Position numbers and translations under genes: made by a program | Part shown: piece after piece, positions 49,545 through 62,528 of the stretch | Layout of the letters: every line of letters starts with the position of its first letter | Position numbering within the stretch: the stretch's first letter is position 1 | NCBI GenBank assembly: GCA_930367205.1 | Contig: OV884011.1 | Span: 47,319,754 to 47,383,753 of the forward strand | Length of the DNA: 64,000 nt | From: Acanthosoma haemorrhoidale | Lineage: Eukaryota; Arthropoda; Insecta; Hemiptera; Acanthosomatidae | Direction: 5' to 3' | The notes under the pieces: generated by a model | Databases searched by the model: none | What the model was told of the DNA's origin: nothing | Seen by the model: only the letters and a program-made list of their open reading frames with translations

Positions 49545-50559
49545 GTGAGTTCATCTGTGTTTAGAGCCTGTACAGTTGCTGGTCTGAGAACCACAACAAG
49601 AAAAAGTTACTTACCTCATGAAAAGTTTTACACCAACATACATATTCTATCAAATAAATCAGTTGGTAGTTCATTCTCGACTTTATATTTAAGTGGATGA
49701 TTTGTTGGGTTATCGGCTTAGGTTGATGAAAGAAATCTCTTTAATAATGGATGACGTTTTGGCATAGTGTGTATTTTATCAGGTCCTAATAGTGTGAGAC
49801 GATAATGGGATTGAGATTGGAAAAAAAGTTATGGAAAGTTAATGTATACTAAACTTTAAAACAACTTAAGTTTCCTACCTTCAACCAATACTTCTATTTT
49901 TGGACTATATTATTTTGGATGCCTCCTAAATCCTAAATGACTGAATATAGGTGGTTGCTTCACCACTGGATAAGGATGTTTAAAGGAAAAATACTTTTCT
50001 TTGCTTATTTTCTAATAAAAATAAACATTCAACAATATGAGTTTTCAATCTCAGCAAGTTATTGTTGATATAATTTGTAATTATTGCGTGGGTGCAAACA
50101 TTATCGTAAAATAGATTGCTTGAACTGCTGTGTTATCCAATAACGTGATAAATCATTTTTACAAAAACAATGTTTGAAGATAAATATAAAAACCGCCTTA
50201 TGGTTTAATCGGAATATTTCGTCCATAATGACACTTCTATCCCGATAAAGGAGTGAGGAGTAAATCCTTATTCTCAAGCTTTACATGTTGGCAATCTTGC
50301 CCAACCAAATACTAACATCTTGGCTTTGGATTGCTTGCTGCATTTTTCGTGCTCTGAGAGAAATCACTAATCCCGAAAATTAAGTTAATTTTGCATTTGA
50401 TACTGCTTCTGATCCCTCTTGTGGTAGTAACTCCAAAGCGATGTATGACATGTGCCCTTAGGTCAATGCCTAAAATTTCAACCATCATCACATCATATCT
50501 ATAAGACCCCCTCTATACTTACTCCATGTTCATAAAGTCAATTCGTCCATCCACTCCTG
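49545..50559 (+). other. Vsx intron before the last coding exon, first part
   Basis: The intron spans 49545-54358 (4,814 bp), phase 1. This first part is AT-rich and holds no recognisable gene. Confidence 0.6.
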
Positions 50560-50730
50560 TACCACAAGATCTTGACCAGCCATCCTATACCTTTCATACC
50601 ACTGACCATCCTTCATTATCCGATTGTTCCTAGTTCAAGCATCCGAACTGTGGAATTCTATTTCTCATATACTATGTCAATTTTCGTTCCTTCCAAAAAT
50701 TAAATCCCGCATTATCAATTCCTTCCAGGC
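50560..50730 (+). pseudogene. Possible C-terminal fragment of a LINE reverse transcriptase
   Basis: The plus strand reads LFLVQASELWNSISHILCQF then FLPKIKSRIINSFQ near 50620-50730. The LWNS..... hydrophobic ...K.R pattern resembles the final conserved box of Jockey/CR1-type elements. No poly-A tail or duplication was found. Weak assignment. Confidence 0.4.
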
Positions 50731-50889
50731 GTCCCAAACCGACGCAAGTAGCAGTTTCTGGTGAAAATGCCCATAAAATACATTGAGCCAAATAACTAAA
50801 GATTGGATCAGGATTTACTTTTCATTTCTTGTTTTCGTGTAGTGACATTTTTTTTTCATTAATTTTATATCAATATATAAACTTCAGGT

Positions 50890-51430
50890 TTTAGGCTGTA
50901 CAGCGCAGCAGCTGCCCTAACAAATCAATTACCGCAGGGTGTAATCTGGGCTTTAATCGGAAACCACTGGGGTTAGGGCGGTTATGGGGGTGGTAAAAAG
51001 GTGAAAAAGTGCCGGCTGCGCGAGCAAGAGAGGAAAACAAGTAAATATCGGCTAGATTGCTTTGTTTGTTGGCTTGGCCCCAGTCCGGGCGGAACGCAGG
51101 AGAGGGAGGAAAAAAAACAAAAAACATAGGCGGCCATATATCAGAAAGCAATCCGACGGTAGGGCATAAATCCAGATGCCCTGTGCTAACTTGATAAGGG
51201 CAGTAATTGGCGGGGCAGCCACACATCATCATTAGTGGGGGCCGAACCAAAATGGCCGCCGCCCTTACCCCCACCCCCTGTTTTTTATCATCTAGCCGGC
51301 TAATGAGGTGCGGCCCCTCCTTACCCCCACCCCTCTCTTTCTGTCTTACCTCCCCTCCACCGGGGCTAATCAATCAGGCATTAATCAGCTACTGCTTCAG
51401 CATTGCATATCCATGGTCTGAGGTCGAATC
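50890..51430. promoter_or_regulatory. Large GC-rich island inside the last Vsx intron
   Basis: About 540 bp, the most GC-rich non-repeat stretch near the coding exons. It has a CAGCTG E-box (near 50909), CAATTA (50926-50931), TTTAATCGG, CAGTAATTGGCG (near 51200), ATTAGTGGGGG, and close-set CTAATCAATCAGG and CATTAATCAGC near 51366-51388. The 160-codon minus frame and the 79-codon plus frame across it are compositional. Candidate enhancer. Confidence 0.45.
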
Positions 51431-51834
51431 CAAATCTGAGTGGTGAAATTATTAATCCAAATTTATCCAAGCATAATTCGCCTCACGATTTTTGTACCAT
51501 TAGGTCATAGAATTTTATTTAACCACTAAAATTCAAAATAAAAAATCACATAATTTTATACCTAAACCATCTCGGCCACTGAAAATTGCCTTTTAGCAGA
51601 TAAAAATAAGTAAATCATTACTATAAATAACTTTTTGAAACTGCTAAAAGCATTTTGTGGCCCCCTATACTTCATTTTTTTTTTAAATAAACCTAATTGA
51701 CACTTTACGAGATTTTCGTATTCGATTGTCAAATGTATCTGTAAAATCTTAAATCGATTAGATTTTTTTCGAGCACTATCTTACTGCCTCAACTGACAGA
51801 CGCACTTTCTCGTTTTTTGGCCATTGCAAATCGT

Positions 51835-52205
51835 TAAATATGGGAACGTACAGTAGATGCGATACTTATAAATGATATTGATAATGTTGAACGTTATATC
51901 TGTGCTCAGCTGGCAAAATGTTATGAGTCACTTTTCCTAACAAAGAGTTATTTTCACGTTCTAGAGTCTATAAGTACTATAAAAAAATACTGTAAGTGTT
52001 AGGACATCTATTATTGGTAGTACGTTCACTCTTGTAAAACAACTTTGTGATTTTTCATAACACTACAATACTTATCGTAACACTCTTGAATGTGAAAAAA
52101 TCTTACTCTGGGACTTTTTGCCATCTGAGCACAAATATAACGTTCCACGATCACATCAAATGAAGATTAAATACTTATGTTGGCAAAACCATAATGTTTG
52201 GCGAT
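51835..52205. repeat. Imperfect fold-back (inverted) repeat, about 370 bp
   Basis: The left arm includes AACGTTATATCTGTGCTCAG (51889-51908). The right arm includes TGAGCACAAATATAACGTT (about 52126-52144), its near-perfect complement. Complementarity continues inward (AGAGTTATTTTCACGTTC against TGTGAAAAAATCTTACTCT) and, more weakly, outward. The centre is near 52010. It could be a fold-back transposon, an inverted duplication, or a source of hairpin RNA because it lies in a transcribed Vsx intron. No target duplication was identified. Confidence 0.65.
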
Positions 52206-54358
52206 TTTATAAATTTCAACGCATTTGAAAAATCACGTTATTACTTTCAGGAGTACTCTTTCCTGACGTACTCGTCGAGAAATGTGGCTGACTGGTGCTT
52301 ACTAATATACTTAGTCGGAGGGGTTTATTAATAAATATTTTCTTAACAATATCTTATTAATAAAACTTCTTAAGTACATAGAAAAGGATTTAGTTCTTAG
52401 CACGAAAAAAAAAAAATTTCAGATAATGAGTGCATGATAAGTTTTTTGAGCTCTCATTTATTATAGTGCAGACCACACGGCAAATGGAATATCTTTGATT
52501 GTAATTACACTTATTTCGTTCTCAAATCCTAATGCAAAATACTTCTGATATAGTCACAGTTATAAATATGATACATCTGCACGTGACGTGTTCGTTATAT
52601 TTTCTTAATTGTATGGTTTCAACTATCACTAAAATCATTCGGAATAGGACAGGCGAAATTGATTTTTTATTTTTATTTTTAATAGCTTCCGCTCATTTCG
52701 CTTGTACATTAGCTGATGCATAGATTTATAATTATAGTTTCGTATTGAGTTGAATAAATTGTATACTATTCAATTTTTTATTCTGGATAAAATTTTCATT
52801 CTAAATTTTCTCCTCATCGATGAGCGTTGCTCCGGTTCGGTCGAGCATCGAAGAGGAGACGATTTAGAAAAAATCATGAAGCGATTACCCAAAACCATTT
52901 CACACAATAATTTTGTCTCTTTTTTGCATGTCCTGCTCCGACCAGCTACAAGGTCTTACATCGATGACGGGGTAGAAAACGGTACGTAAATTAACCGGTT
53001 TTAAAACTTATTAAACCCATTAACTTGAAACTAATTATCAATATTCAGAACATAAGATAATTAATTAATATTAATGTTGCTTAAATAATTAGGATGCTTA
53101 AATGCTTACAGAGGCGACTTACATTCGCAACATTTTCCTCCCTAATATAAAAATTCAGTTTAATTAAGGGCTAACGGGTATTTTTTAATTTCTAATCTAG
53201 TAACTACTGACATTGGCTGAAGTACAGCAAACATTTGCACTAAATCGTTTAGTGTTTAGTTAGTAGGGATTAAACAGATTAGTTTATGTGTAATCCATTT
53301 CACCAAATTCTTTTTAATAAATATGTGAATTCAATATAAAAAAATGGTCTATCCAACAGTACTTGTTTCACTATCACTATACCATTTTCACATCTGCTTG
53401 AAACACATATTTTCTCCAAATAGGGCAGACAAGGCAGAATGAAGAATATTTATATTTCAAATAGCCATCTTGACCCAGAAAATAAAATATTTTAACCCAG
53501 GTCCATTCTGAAACTTTCAATGTTAATACTATCAAAATATTACCATTCTTTACTCCAATGTTGAATTAGATTGGTTTTATCTTTCATGTCTAAATATGCA
53601 GTTGTACTAATGTAGTGATCATTTTGGCGAATAAGGCAGTTGGCATAACCATCAATCAGTTTGCTCCGAAAATAAGCAGAATCAGGGCTAGGTGACCGGA
53701 ATGAAGGCTGCAAGGCGTAATCTAGCATTGGCCACCTGCTTAACTCAGTGCCTTCTTTTAACTCAGTACCTTCTTTTAACTCTAGAGCAATCTTGTAAAC
53801 CAAATCAAAATTAATTTATTGGAGTTGAAGTTCCCTTTTTACTGAAGTGTCTTCCACTTTATTTTTGTTCTTTCACCTCTTCTATATAGCTGTTGAGCGT
53901 GGAAGCTCTGCAATACTCCAGTGGGTAGAGTAGGATGTAGGGGAACCCCTAAATATATAAGGATTAAGTCTGGATTCAGAGTGCATAAGATCAGGATTAC
54001 CCCTGAAAGTAGGAGTTAAGGAAATCAAGAGTTGTCATTGTCATATAAAACACGGCGTTACAAAAAATAGATTTGTCCTCACCGTGGTCGTGAAGCTCAC
54101 CTATCCACTTACTGCGTCATTCAGATCATTGATTTGTTCAAGAAAAAGAGTACTGTAACCTTCACAAAATCAACAAGAGACTTTTTTCAGTGATTTTTGG
54201 GTTAGAGTTTGATTGTTCTTACATACAGCTATTTCCTCGCCAATCTCATTTTTTTTGTTAAAACAATTATATTTCCATTAAGCTATAAATTTTATTATAT
54301 TATATTTTACTTACTATTATGATATGGCGTCCTTATAGTCTGTGTGTTGATGTTGCAG
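52206..54358 (+). other. Rest of the last Vsx intron
   Basis: AT-rich. A short tandem repeat with an 18-bp unit (TAACTCAGTGCCTTCTTT) is present about 2.3 times at 53740-53782. It ends in TGTTGCAG at 54351-54358, the acceptor of the last exon. An 87-codon minus frame at 53540-53803 overlaps the short repeat and is not recognised. Confidence 0.55.
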
Positions 54359-54639
54359 GGATGCACAGGAAGTCGATAGAGGCAGCCGATACCCTTAAAG
54401 ATGACACCAACTCTCAATCGAGCGTCAAGGACGAGGAAGAGAACGCTTCCGGTGAGAAAAAGATCCCCCGCGAGGAACAGGAAGAGTTCCGGAACAACAG
54501 CATCGCCTGCCTGAGGGCGAAGGCTCATGAGCACAGCAAACTCCTGGGCCTCGGAGAGCCGATGATGGCCAGTATGCGGTTGCAGTCGACGGACACCAAC
54601 GGCAACACCGTGCCGACGGAACAGCAGCACATGTACTAG
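54359..54639 (+). CDS. Vsx: Vsx last exon: end of CVC domain and C-terminus
   Basis: Starts after acceptor TTGCAG. Its first two bases complete Gly, giving WLLG across the splice, followed by MHRKSIEAAD, the end of the CVC region. The rest is a hydrophilic, acidic and Ser-rich tail with SVKDEEENASGEKKIP, a KAHEHSKLLGLGEP segment and a C-terminus ending TEQQHMY before TAG (54637-54639). No OAR motif is seen. Codon use is clearly more GC-rich than the surroundings, as in the other Vsx exons. The overlapping 188-codon minus-strand frame is a shadow of this exon. Confidence 0.95.
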
Positions 54640-57620
54640 CTGGGCTTGCAGTCTTTGGAGAGGTCTCCGTGGACAGCTGGGACTAGGGTATAGGGAATCC
54701 TTCAGAGATGGAGGTGGTGTTGAGCACGTTCCGACAAGTGTGGCCCCCTGCCAGTGGGAGGAAGCAAGTCTTGACAACGTTTTCGTAATGAGTGTACGTC
54801 GAAGAAAAAGAAGGATGTAGTCAAGGGATACTTTTGAATGGACTGTATTTAACCAGGTCCTTAAAGGAGTCATCCCTTAACTACGGCTGCCTAGGAAGCA
54901 CACGTCACTCCGGAGGCCACACTTGGTAGAATGAATCCTCAACATTTTCGAGAAAACAAAACATTTGTGTGTGAGCAGTTCATTTCACGTTGTTATCCTC
55001 AGCTGATTACACATAAAATAAAACTTCTTTTTGTTGAATCTATAGCAGTTAATAAGGGGAAGTACCCCTCTACCGAAAGTTTGCACGAACGGTCCCAGTT
55101 TGCTAAGGCAAAACGCAAACTACAATGACCACGCCGAGTGGAATGTACTCTATCTGTGATTTTTACTGACATTCGATGGTTACAAACTTAATTCTTTTCG
55201 GAACAACACAAATACTTCGCAGTAACCCAAATAATTTATTCTTCCAAGTCTTGGACACAACACGATCAGGACGACAGTTCATTTAGTGTGAAGATTCATA
55301 AAAATATGACTTCATAGGCGTAGCTGAAAATTTCAAGCAATTCACATTAAATATTTTATCATGATAAAATAGTTATAGACTGATAAATATTATGCTGATG
55401 AATATCGAGTTCAATATAAAGCAACTAAGGACCATTGAATGCCATTTAAAAAACGCAAGCAAAGGTCGTTTATGTTTGCATAAATTCCACATAATCAAAA
55501 TTTACATTGCCATAAAATGGTATTGGAGATCTGCTCAAATAGATTGTTTCGAAGTCTCTATTGTATATTTATTGTATATATTCTTTCTAAATCTTTAGTT
55601 TCTAGTTATAAGATTGTTTTCAATGTATCTACATATTATATTTATTAATGACATTTGTGGATATGATGGAAGACTGGAAGGCTTTGAATTTCTTTATAGC
55701 ATTATATTATTATGTTCAAATTGATACAATCTATGTGCAGTCACTTTAACAATTTTAATTGATATAGACATTTTTTTCTTGATTTGTTTAATATTATTTG
55801 AAATTTCAGTACTTATAACATTTACAATTACAAATTTGTCTTCTGTAATTTTACATTAAAGCAACGAACCAGGATGTGATGACGAAAGTAAGCGAAACGT
55901 AATCAGGCACAATTAATTTTTATGAGTAGACTTTCAATAATCTATTGAATAAGCGATATAGGATTGATCTGAAAGATCTCATGTGATTGAAAATAAATAA
56001 TTGATTGAAAATAAATAATTGATTGAAAATATTCATTTATTAGAGCAATCTAATTCGAATATTTCAAAACGAAATATTTTGTATTGTATACTTTAGTAAT
56101 ATTTTATTGGATAAAATCAATAATATCGAAAGTGATCTCAGAAATTAACAACATCGATACATAAACATTATAAAGTAACCAACAATTTACTGTTTTGCAA
56201 CGAAATCAACTTTATTAACTGAATTTCAAGAGTGTATTGATCGAAGGCTCAAGGTTTCGAAAGATCAACGAACACAAGTTCTTTATTTTTTTTTTATATG
56301 GGCATCAATAGATTTAAACGATTAAAAATTTCTTTTAAAAAGTTACAAATATTTGGAGTGAGGCTATGTCAATAGGCAAAAGTTTGTTTACAACTGTAAC
56401 CTACGAGATGTTTAACTATTTCAGTAATGACTTAATAAGCTTGTACAAATGACTATCACAATCTTCAATTACGTGATTGTATTTTTTAATTTATGAATGA
56501 TCTTGTACATAAAGTATGTATTATTTTCAATTATATAAATAGAATTTTAAAGGGTGGGTATTAAAGGGTATTTAATAATTGTGCTATTATATACATGTAA
56601 ACATATAAATATATATATATTAATATATCGGTGATATGTAAATGATGTGTGCAATATCTGGCTCATGGCTTAGGGCCCGTATGTATAGAGGAAATTGTAT
56701 ATTTATAGAGTGGAATAGTTTGTATATAGTTATAAAAATTATTATACCTTTAATATTTAAAAATTTGTGGGTACTGCATAAAAAATAATTTTTTTGTTGT
56801 TTTTTTTTCTCGATAAACAACGATTCATTTTATTTCTGAGTGTACTTAAAGTTGTCTAAGGGTACGATAGGGATTCTTTATTTATACCTAAAAGGTGCTT
56901 TTTTGTTGTTGAGTTAGGTGAAATAAAAGTGGTGCTTTTTATTTAATTCGTAGTTTTTTATTGTGGTCGTGAAATTATTTTTATGTTTTTACAAGTATAA
57001 TTGTTATCAGTGTTAGGCCATAGCTATATACAGGCAAACAGTTTTTAATGGATTTAATAAAGGTAATTATTGTCACTTAAATTGTGTAATGGCAGAATCA
57101 TGTTACTTACCATTTTTTTTATTTATATGTGCAATAATAATCTTTCTAATTGAATTTATTACCTGGTTTATTTGAAAAGTAGTAAACAATAAATATTAAT
57201 ATCTTACCGATTAAACTATATACATTGTTGCTTTGAATTCACAAAGTATGCTCTGGCTGATGGCTACGAGTAACTTATGTTCTTTAAGCAGCTGAAACGG
57301 AAAAAACATATGCTCATTTTTGTGGCTTTGATACTGTATTTTTTATATTATCAAGCCTTACTTTATTTTATTTTTTTTTTGTGAAAAGATTTTTTTTATT
57401 GTATAAATATAGTGAGCTTAATTTTTATTGTAAATATTCATTTATAGGCAAAAATGTATTATATATATATTTCATATTTGGGCTGCCTAAGGGGCAGACT
57501 CTCTTTGCCATTTCTTTTGGTAAAAAAATATAAAACCCCAGTATATGTTGTATTGTACATGTCAGCATAATAGATGTTTACCACATGGGACAAAAATCAA
57601 TAAAACTATCTAAAACTAGA
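54640..57620 (+). other. Vsx: Probable long 3' untranslated region of Vsx
   Basis: AT-rich sequence after the stop, increasingly rich in TTTAT and TGTA motifs, without recognised repeats. It includes a 19-bp tandem repeat (ATTGATTGAAAATAAATAA type, about three units at 55984-56028). Several AATAAA signals exist (for example near 57058 and 57188). The best placed is 57599-57604, followed by a T-rich stretch from 57624 and preceded by TGTA motifs. The extent is inferred; transcript data would decide. Confidence 0.45.
57599..57604 (+). terminator. Vsx: Candidate Vsx polyadenylation signal AATAAA
   Basis: AATAAA with TGTATTGTACATG upstream (UGUA-type cleavage-factor motifs) and a GTTTATTGTTTATTTT stretch 25-45 bp downstream. 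Other AATAAA copies lie upstream, so alternative ends are likely. Confidence 0.35.
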
Positions 57621-60446
57621 GAGTTTTCGTTTATTGTTTATTTTATTTCCATGCATTACACCTAATTCTATCCATGTATGAGGTCTGGATATATTTATCG
57701 TAAGTTGTAGGTAGTGTAAATTATACTGAAATATACTTTGGAGTATGTTGATTCTTATATTGAAACATTCTCATTGGATGTATATCAATAAATTCAACTC
57801 CACTTTGAGGCCTTACCCAATTCAAGAGTGAATTTTAATGACTTATGTAATTATTTTACAATAATTTCCAACACATAATACACACATTATTCAGGACGTC
57901 AGGATTATGATGTCGATACGCTTAAGTTACAATAGAAAATCCTTTTTTTAATTACAAGTAATTGAAACCATACAACAGATTTTTTTCTTCTGCTCGAATA
58001 TTGTGGCAGCCTCTGGTTAGTCAAATGACGTCTTCAGTTTGAATAGTGGCTAAATAATATATGGCCAACCTTACCAAGTATTAGTAATGCCTAAACAGAA
58101 AAGGTTAACTTAACTAAGGTTGCATAACATGACTTCTTGGATTAACAAATGGACACCTAGTCCTGCGAAGTCTAAATGTTGTATTGGCAGTTTTAGTCCA
58201 CTTGAAACCGAGCTTTTAAAAAGGTAAGATGAACACTAAAGCAGGTAAGGATTGGTTATTTGATTATGAAGTGTCATCAGAATGTGATGAGTTAGAGAAT
58301 ATAGGAAGGTCTGAATTAAATACAGTATTGGCCTTAAAACTCCTACTAAAAGTAGTTAGTAAAACGAATACAGTTAGTCAACAGGGATCTTTTGTAAGTT
58401 GTAACATGTAACAATTGTAAGATGTTACCATCTGCAATCTGGCTCTTGACGTTATTTCTCCCTTTGCCTTTGTGCCTAGATGGAGCAGAGGTTTATTGCT
58501 TGTCAATCAAACTCTTTTTTATGGCAGTCAGTAAAGGACACCTGAACCCGGCTAGCTCTAAATAGTCAATTTATATTCGAAATTGAAGTGTGCCGAACTG
58601 TTCTAGTGATTGTCACTCCCCAGTTTGAACAATAGATATGAAATTTATATGAAGGTTGCATTCGATGATTGATGACTAAATAATACAGCATACTAACTAA
58701 AACAAAATTAAGTGTCATTAATTAGGTACTATCAAATATCTTTATCATGTTAAGTGGATTATTTAACTAAGATCTCGACGATCTTATTGATAATTTATAA
58801 TATGTGTTAGGACTATAGTTACGAAAAATCAATAAACCATAAACCGTTCGCAACTTGTTGCACCCCTTGCCTGATTAGAAATATATAATTTGTGTGGAAG
58901 TTTCGTATATCATGAAGATGATAGAGTAAGAGCGGTATTAAAATAATGTCAGGGCCATTGATCAGGGTATATAATTAATTTATTTTTTTTCAGTGCTTAG
59001 GAATTATACTTTTGTTAATAAATGTAATCTAATCAAGTAAAGTAGAATGCCAAGATACTTCATTGAAATAACCATTATTATTATTATATGACTGTGAAAG
59101 AATTATTCGGTATTTATGGTGGAAGAGATTTTATTGATTGAGCACACTACCACCACTTTAGTTAGTGAAAATGGTATTTTTTAACAAATAAAGATAATTG
59201 TAAAAAAACTACAATAGTAATATAAAAAACTTATTTAAATTGACTGAAACTCTCCAAAACTCAATGTTTTTGAATATCTTTGATATTATTTTTGAATAAT
59301 TGTCTTTAAATATATTAAGAATATGGGAAAATCAGAACTTTAAATCAAATATACCTTCTCGGTTACATGCATGTTAAATGCATGATTTTATGTATCTTTG
59401 CATAATCAACCAAACGTTTTTCACATTTAATTTTTTTCGGTAATTATTAACATACTTCAAAGAATAAAATGTGCCTTCAAAATTTTAGAAAGATTGAATC
59501 ATGTTTACGACAAGCTTTAGAACAAAGAAAATCGTCCCTTGAGAGGTAATTGAACGGCATCTCTTGGCATTATTTCGAACTAAGTTCTTAAACTGGATCA
59601 ATGCTGCTACCTGCAGGCTCTTCTAGCAACTGTTTTATTTCCACAATGGGTGTATCCAGGAATCGGATATTTTTACACATTAATTTAAGGCATTTGTCTA
59701 ATATTATTAGAATCCTTATTCGTCATATAACAAACGCCCACTTAATTTGAATTTTGTAGATGATCCCCAAAGTAGAGGCTCTACTTTCAAACGGTGCGAG
59801 GTTATCGTCGTTTGTCAGCCTGTATGCCTTATGGTCTGCGATAGCAGCCATAAAGAATGATCTAATTTGCCTGAAACTTTAAATTTATATTCGAAAACAC
59901 GCTACGCTGTTAAAATAATCACATAGAAATCGAATTCAATAATTCTGAAAGTGGTGTAAGTACATTTACGAAATTTATTTTCCTACCTGTATCACTGTCT
60001 GATGTTAATATGAAATTATCCATTTATAGAAGAAAATTAAATAATTTTATGAAATATTTTATTAAATTGAAATCTCAGGTCTACTCTCCGATATAGCCAA
60101 ACCAATATTGATTGTATGAATGAGTTTCACCCAAACCTTTTACTGATTTGGAATCACACGAATTCTGACATGTTAGTTAACGCAATATTATAACTGCTGC
60201 CTCCGCACTTCTGTGGCTAGAGACTTTGTCATTCCATCTATTTACATTACATTACGCTTTTGCTGGTAAAAACCTTAGTTATACTCCTCTCTTATAAGTG
60301 CTTAATTAGTTATTCTAAGGAAAATGGACTTAGCCACTTTCATAATCAATCGTTAGCAATTTTATTTATTGACAAATTTTAAATTGATCAAACCATAGGG
60401 TTATTTTAAAATACTAAGTGTGAATTGTGATTTCTCAATTTTTTTT
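57621..60446. other. Downstream flank, no gene seen
   Basis: AT-rich DNA after the Vsx gene. No recognisable gene. A patch at 59760-59940 has a different texture and could be an old transposon fragment, but no family was recognised. Confidence 0.45.
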
Positions 60447-61685
60447 TAGGGTTAAAAAGAAAGTGATTTTGGTTTGCACCAGTACATACCATTATGTTTG
60501 TTTCGTTATTCTTTTGTCAATGTTAGAATTTCTTTCTTTTGAGATTTGGTAGTCGATACCTTTAGGTTGCTACAGGAAGAAATTTCGTGTAATTTTGTTT
60601 ACGGTCAGTTTAACAGTTATATTCATAAAGGCAAGAAAGCGGCTGAGGCTCATAAAGAGATATGTGAAGTTTAAGGAGTTGATTGTTTAATAGAACTCAA
60701 GTGTCTGAATTGGTATAAAAAATTTCGTTCAGGAGATTTTTCACTGAAAGATGACCAATGTTCTGGTCGACCTTCTGAAGCTGATGATGACAAAATGTAA
60801 GCCATAATTGAATCGAATCGTCATACAACAGTGTGAGAGGTTGCCGAACAGTTAAATGTATCACACACAACAATTGAAAACCGTATGAGACGTCTTTGAC
60901 TTATTGTTATTTCATTGTCAGCTCGATATTTGGGTTCCGCACGAATAGAAAGAAAGTCACCAAACAGAACGAATCAATATTTGTGATACACATTTCAAAC
61001 ATAATGCAATCAACTTTTTTTGAAACAAATCATCACTGGCGATGAAAAATGGATCGTCTACAATAACGTTAATTGAAAAAGATGATGGTCCAAGCATGAT
61101 GAACCAGCACAAACCATATCAATAGCTGAATTGCATCAGAAAAAGATCATGCTGTCAATTTGGTGGGATTACAAAGGTGCTGTGTATTTTGAGCTGCTTC
61201 CAAACAACCGAACGATCAACTCAGATGTTTACTGCCAACGACTTATGAAATTAGAGGAAGCAATCAAAGAGAAAAGGCCAGAATTGGCAAATCGCTAAGG
61301 AATCGTTTTCATCCATGACAATGCGAGGCCTCACACATCTTTAGCAACATGTAATATTGGAGCTTGGTTGGGAAGTGATGTCGCATCCCCAATACAGCCC
61401 CGACATTGCACCATCCGATTATCATTTATTTCGAAGTTCACAAAACTTCTTAAATGGTAAAAATTTCAGTAATAACGATAACCTCAAATCACACTTGGTT
61501 GAGTTTTTTGTTGATAAGCACCAGAAGTTCCATGAGCGCGGGATCATGAAGTTACCAGAAATATGGTAAAAGGTCATCGAACAGAATGGAAGATATTTGA
61601 CTGATAAAAGTTCATTTTTGCATAGAAAACATTAAGTTTTATTTCTCACTAAAAAACCGAAATCACTTTCTTGCGAACATCAATA
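60447..61685 (+). mobile_element. Full-length but dead mariner transposon
   Basis: About 1.24 kb with inverted ends sharing AAGAAAGTGATTT(T/C)GGTTT (near 60457 and, reversed, near 61656-61674) and TA dinucleotides at both borders (60447-60448, 61684-61685). It contains a degenerate mariner transposase on the plus strand. Size, ends and TA targets all fit the Tc1/mariner superfamily. Its inverted ends differ from those of the miniature element at 9874-9981. Confidence 0.85.
60610..61610 (+). pseudogene. Mariner transposase pseudogene
   Basis: Readable pieces, in order: a helix-turn-helix region (GKKAAEAHKEICEV, FRSGDFSLKDDQ), VAEQLNVSHTTIENR, the first catalytic block ITGDEKWIVYNN near 61024-61060, LSIWWDYKG, the second catalytic block HDNARPHTS near 61314-61340, and SPDIAPSDYHLFRSSQNFLN near 61396-61455 with the third aspartate. 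The spacing of the last two aspartates is five bases short of the 34-residue mariner standard, so at least one indel lies between them. Several in-frame stops also break it. In a live element this enzyme cuts and pastes DNA at TA sites; this copy cannot make it. Confidence 0.9.
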
Positions 61686-62528
61686 AATAGACTTTTACCA
61701 CTTTCAAAATAGACGGTCAATTTATTTACTTTCTAAGTATTTATTTAATTTGTACATATTTAAAAAATAACTGTTTTTAAACTAATGATGAAGACAATGA
61801 CAAAAACACTGGGAATGTTTATTTAGGTTAAAATTACTAAAATTTTCTTACCTTCTTTGTCTTGTCTTTCTCCTTCGTCTCCTTGTTTCTTGTTCGAATG
61901 CTCGATTTTTAATCCCTTGCTCTGACCAGTTCTTCAAAAATAAAAATAATTAATAAACTTCATTTACCTGGCATAATAATGTTTCTTGTTTAGAGCTACA
62001 TGAACTAATTTTTCGAAACAATTTTTTAGCCCAGCTTTTTCCTTTAAGATAAAATTCTAACACATTTTGTAATTATGTTGTACTTACTTCTTTGTTGTTT
62101 TAGTAAAAACCTAGTAAAGTTAATTTTTTAATTAAATATTTATATTCTGTTCGAGTACTTTTATTGTTTTGTTTTTTTAAGAATATACATAAAAAAATGT
62201 ATACTTCATTGTTACTTATACTTAATTGCAGTTTCCTTAAAATTATCACGAGATTTTGTCCTTTTTTTTAAATAAAATCATGTAATGACCACATATTTTT
62301 TCTTAAATCTTCGTAGTTGCTTTCTCACCGTATGTATGACAATAATTAAAAAGCCTTCATGGCATCCAATTAGTTCTCTAAATCTCTTGGGCAAGAATTC
62401 ATCAGTTACGAGTATGATGAATCCTCGCAGCATTTATTTCGCTGCTGAAATCGCAACTTCGTTGATAAGTAGCCGCTAATTTCCCCCATGAGGCTACAAA
62501 GGACCAAGTTCCAGTAAGAAATAAATAA
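61686..62528. other. Downstream flank, no gene seen
   Basis: AT-rich. A 64-codon frame at 62285-62479 is not recognised. It ends at the target duplication of the second solo LTR. Confidence 0.45.

Noticed and set aside
50891..51373. 160-codon minus-strand frame
   Set aside because: Low-complexity, composition-driven frame in a GC-rich island with plus-strand counterpart; no motif.
53540..53803. 87-codon minus frame with a short internal repeat
   Set aside because: The repeat is a small DNA tandem duplication; no recognisable protein.
54307..54873. 188-codon minus-strand frame over the last Vsx exon
   Set aside because: Antisense shadow of the GC-rich coding exon.
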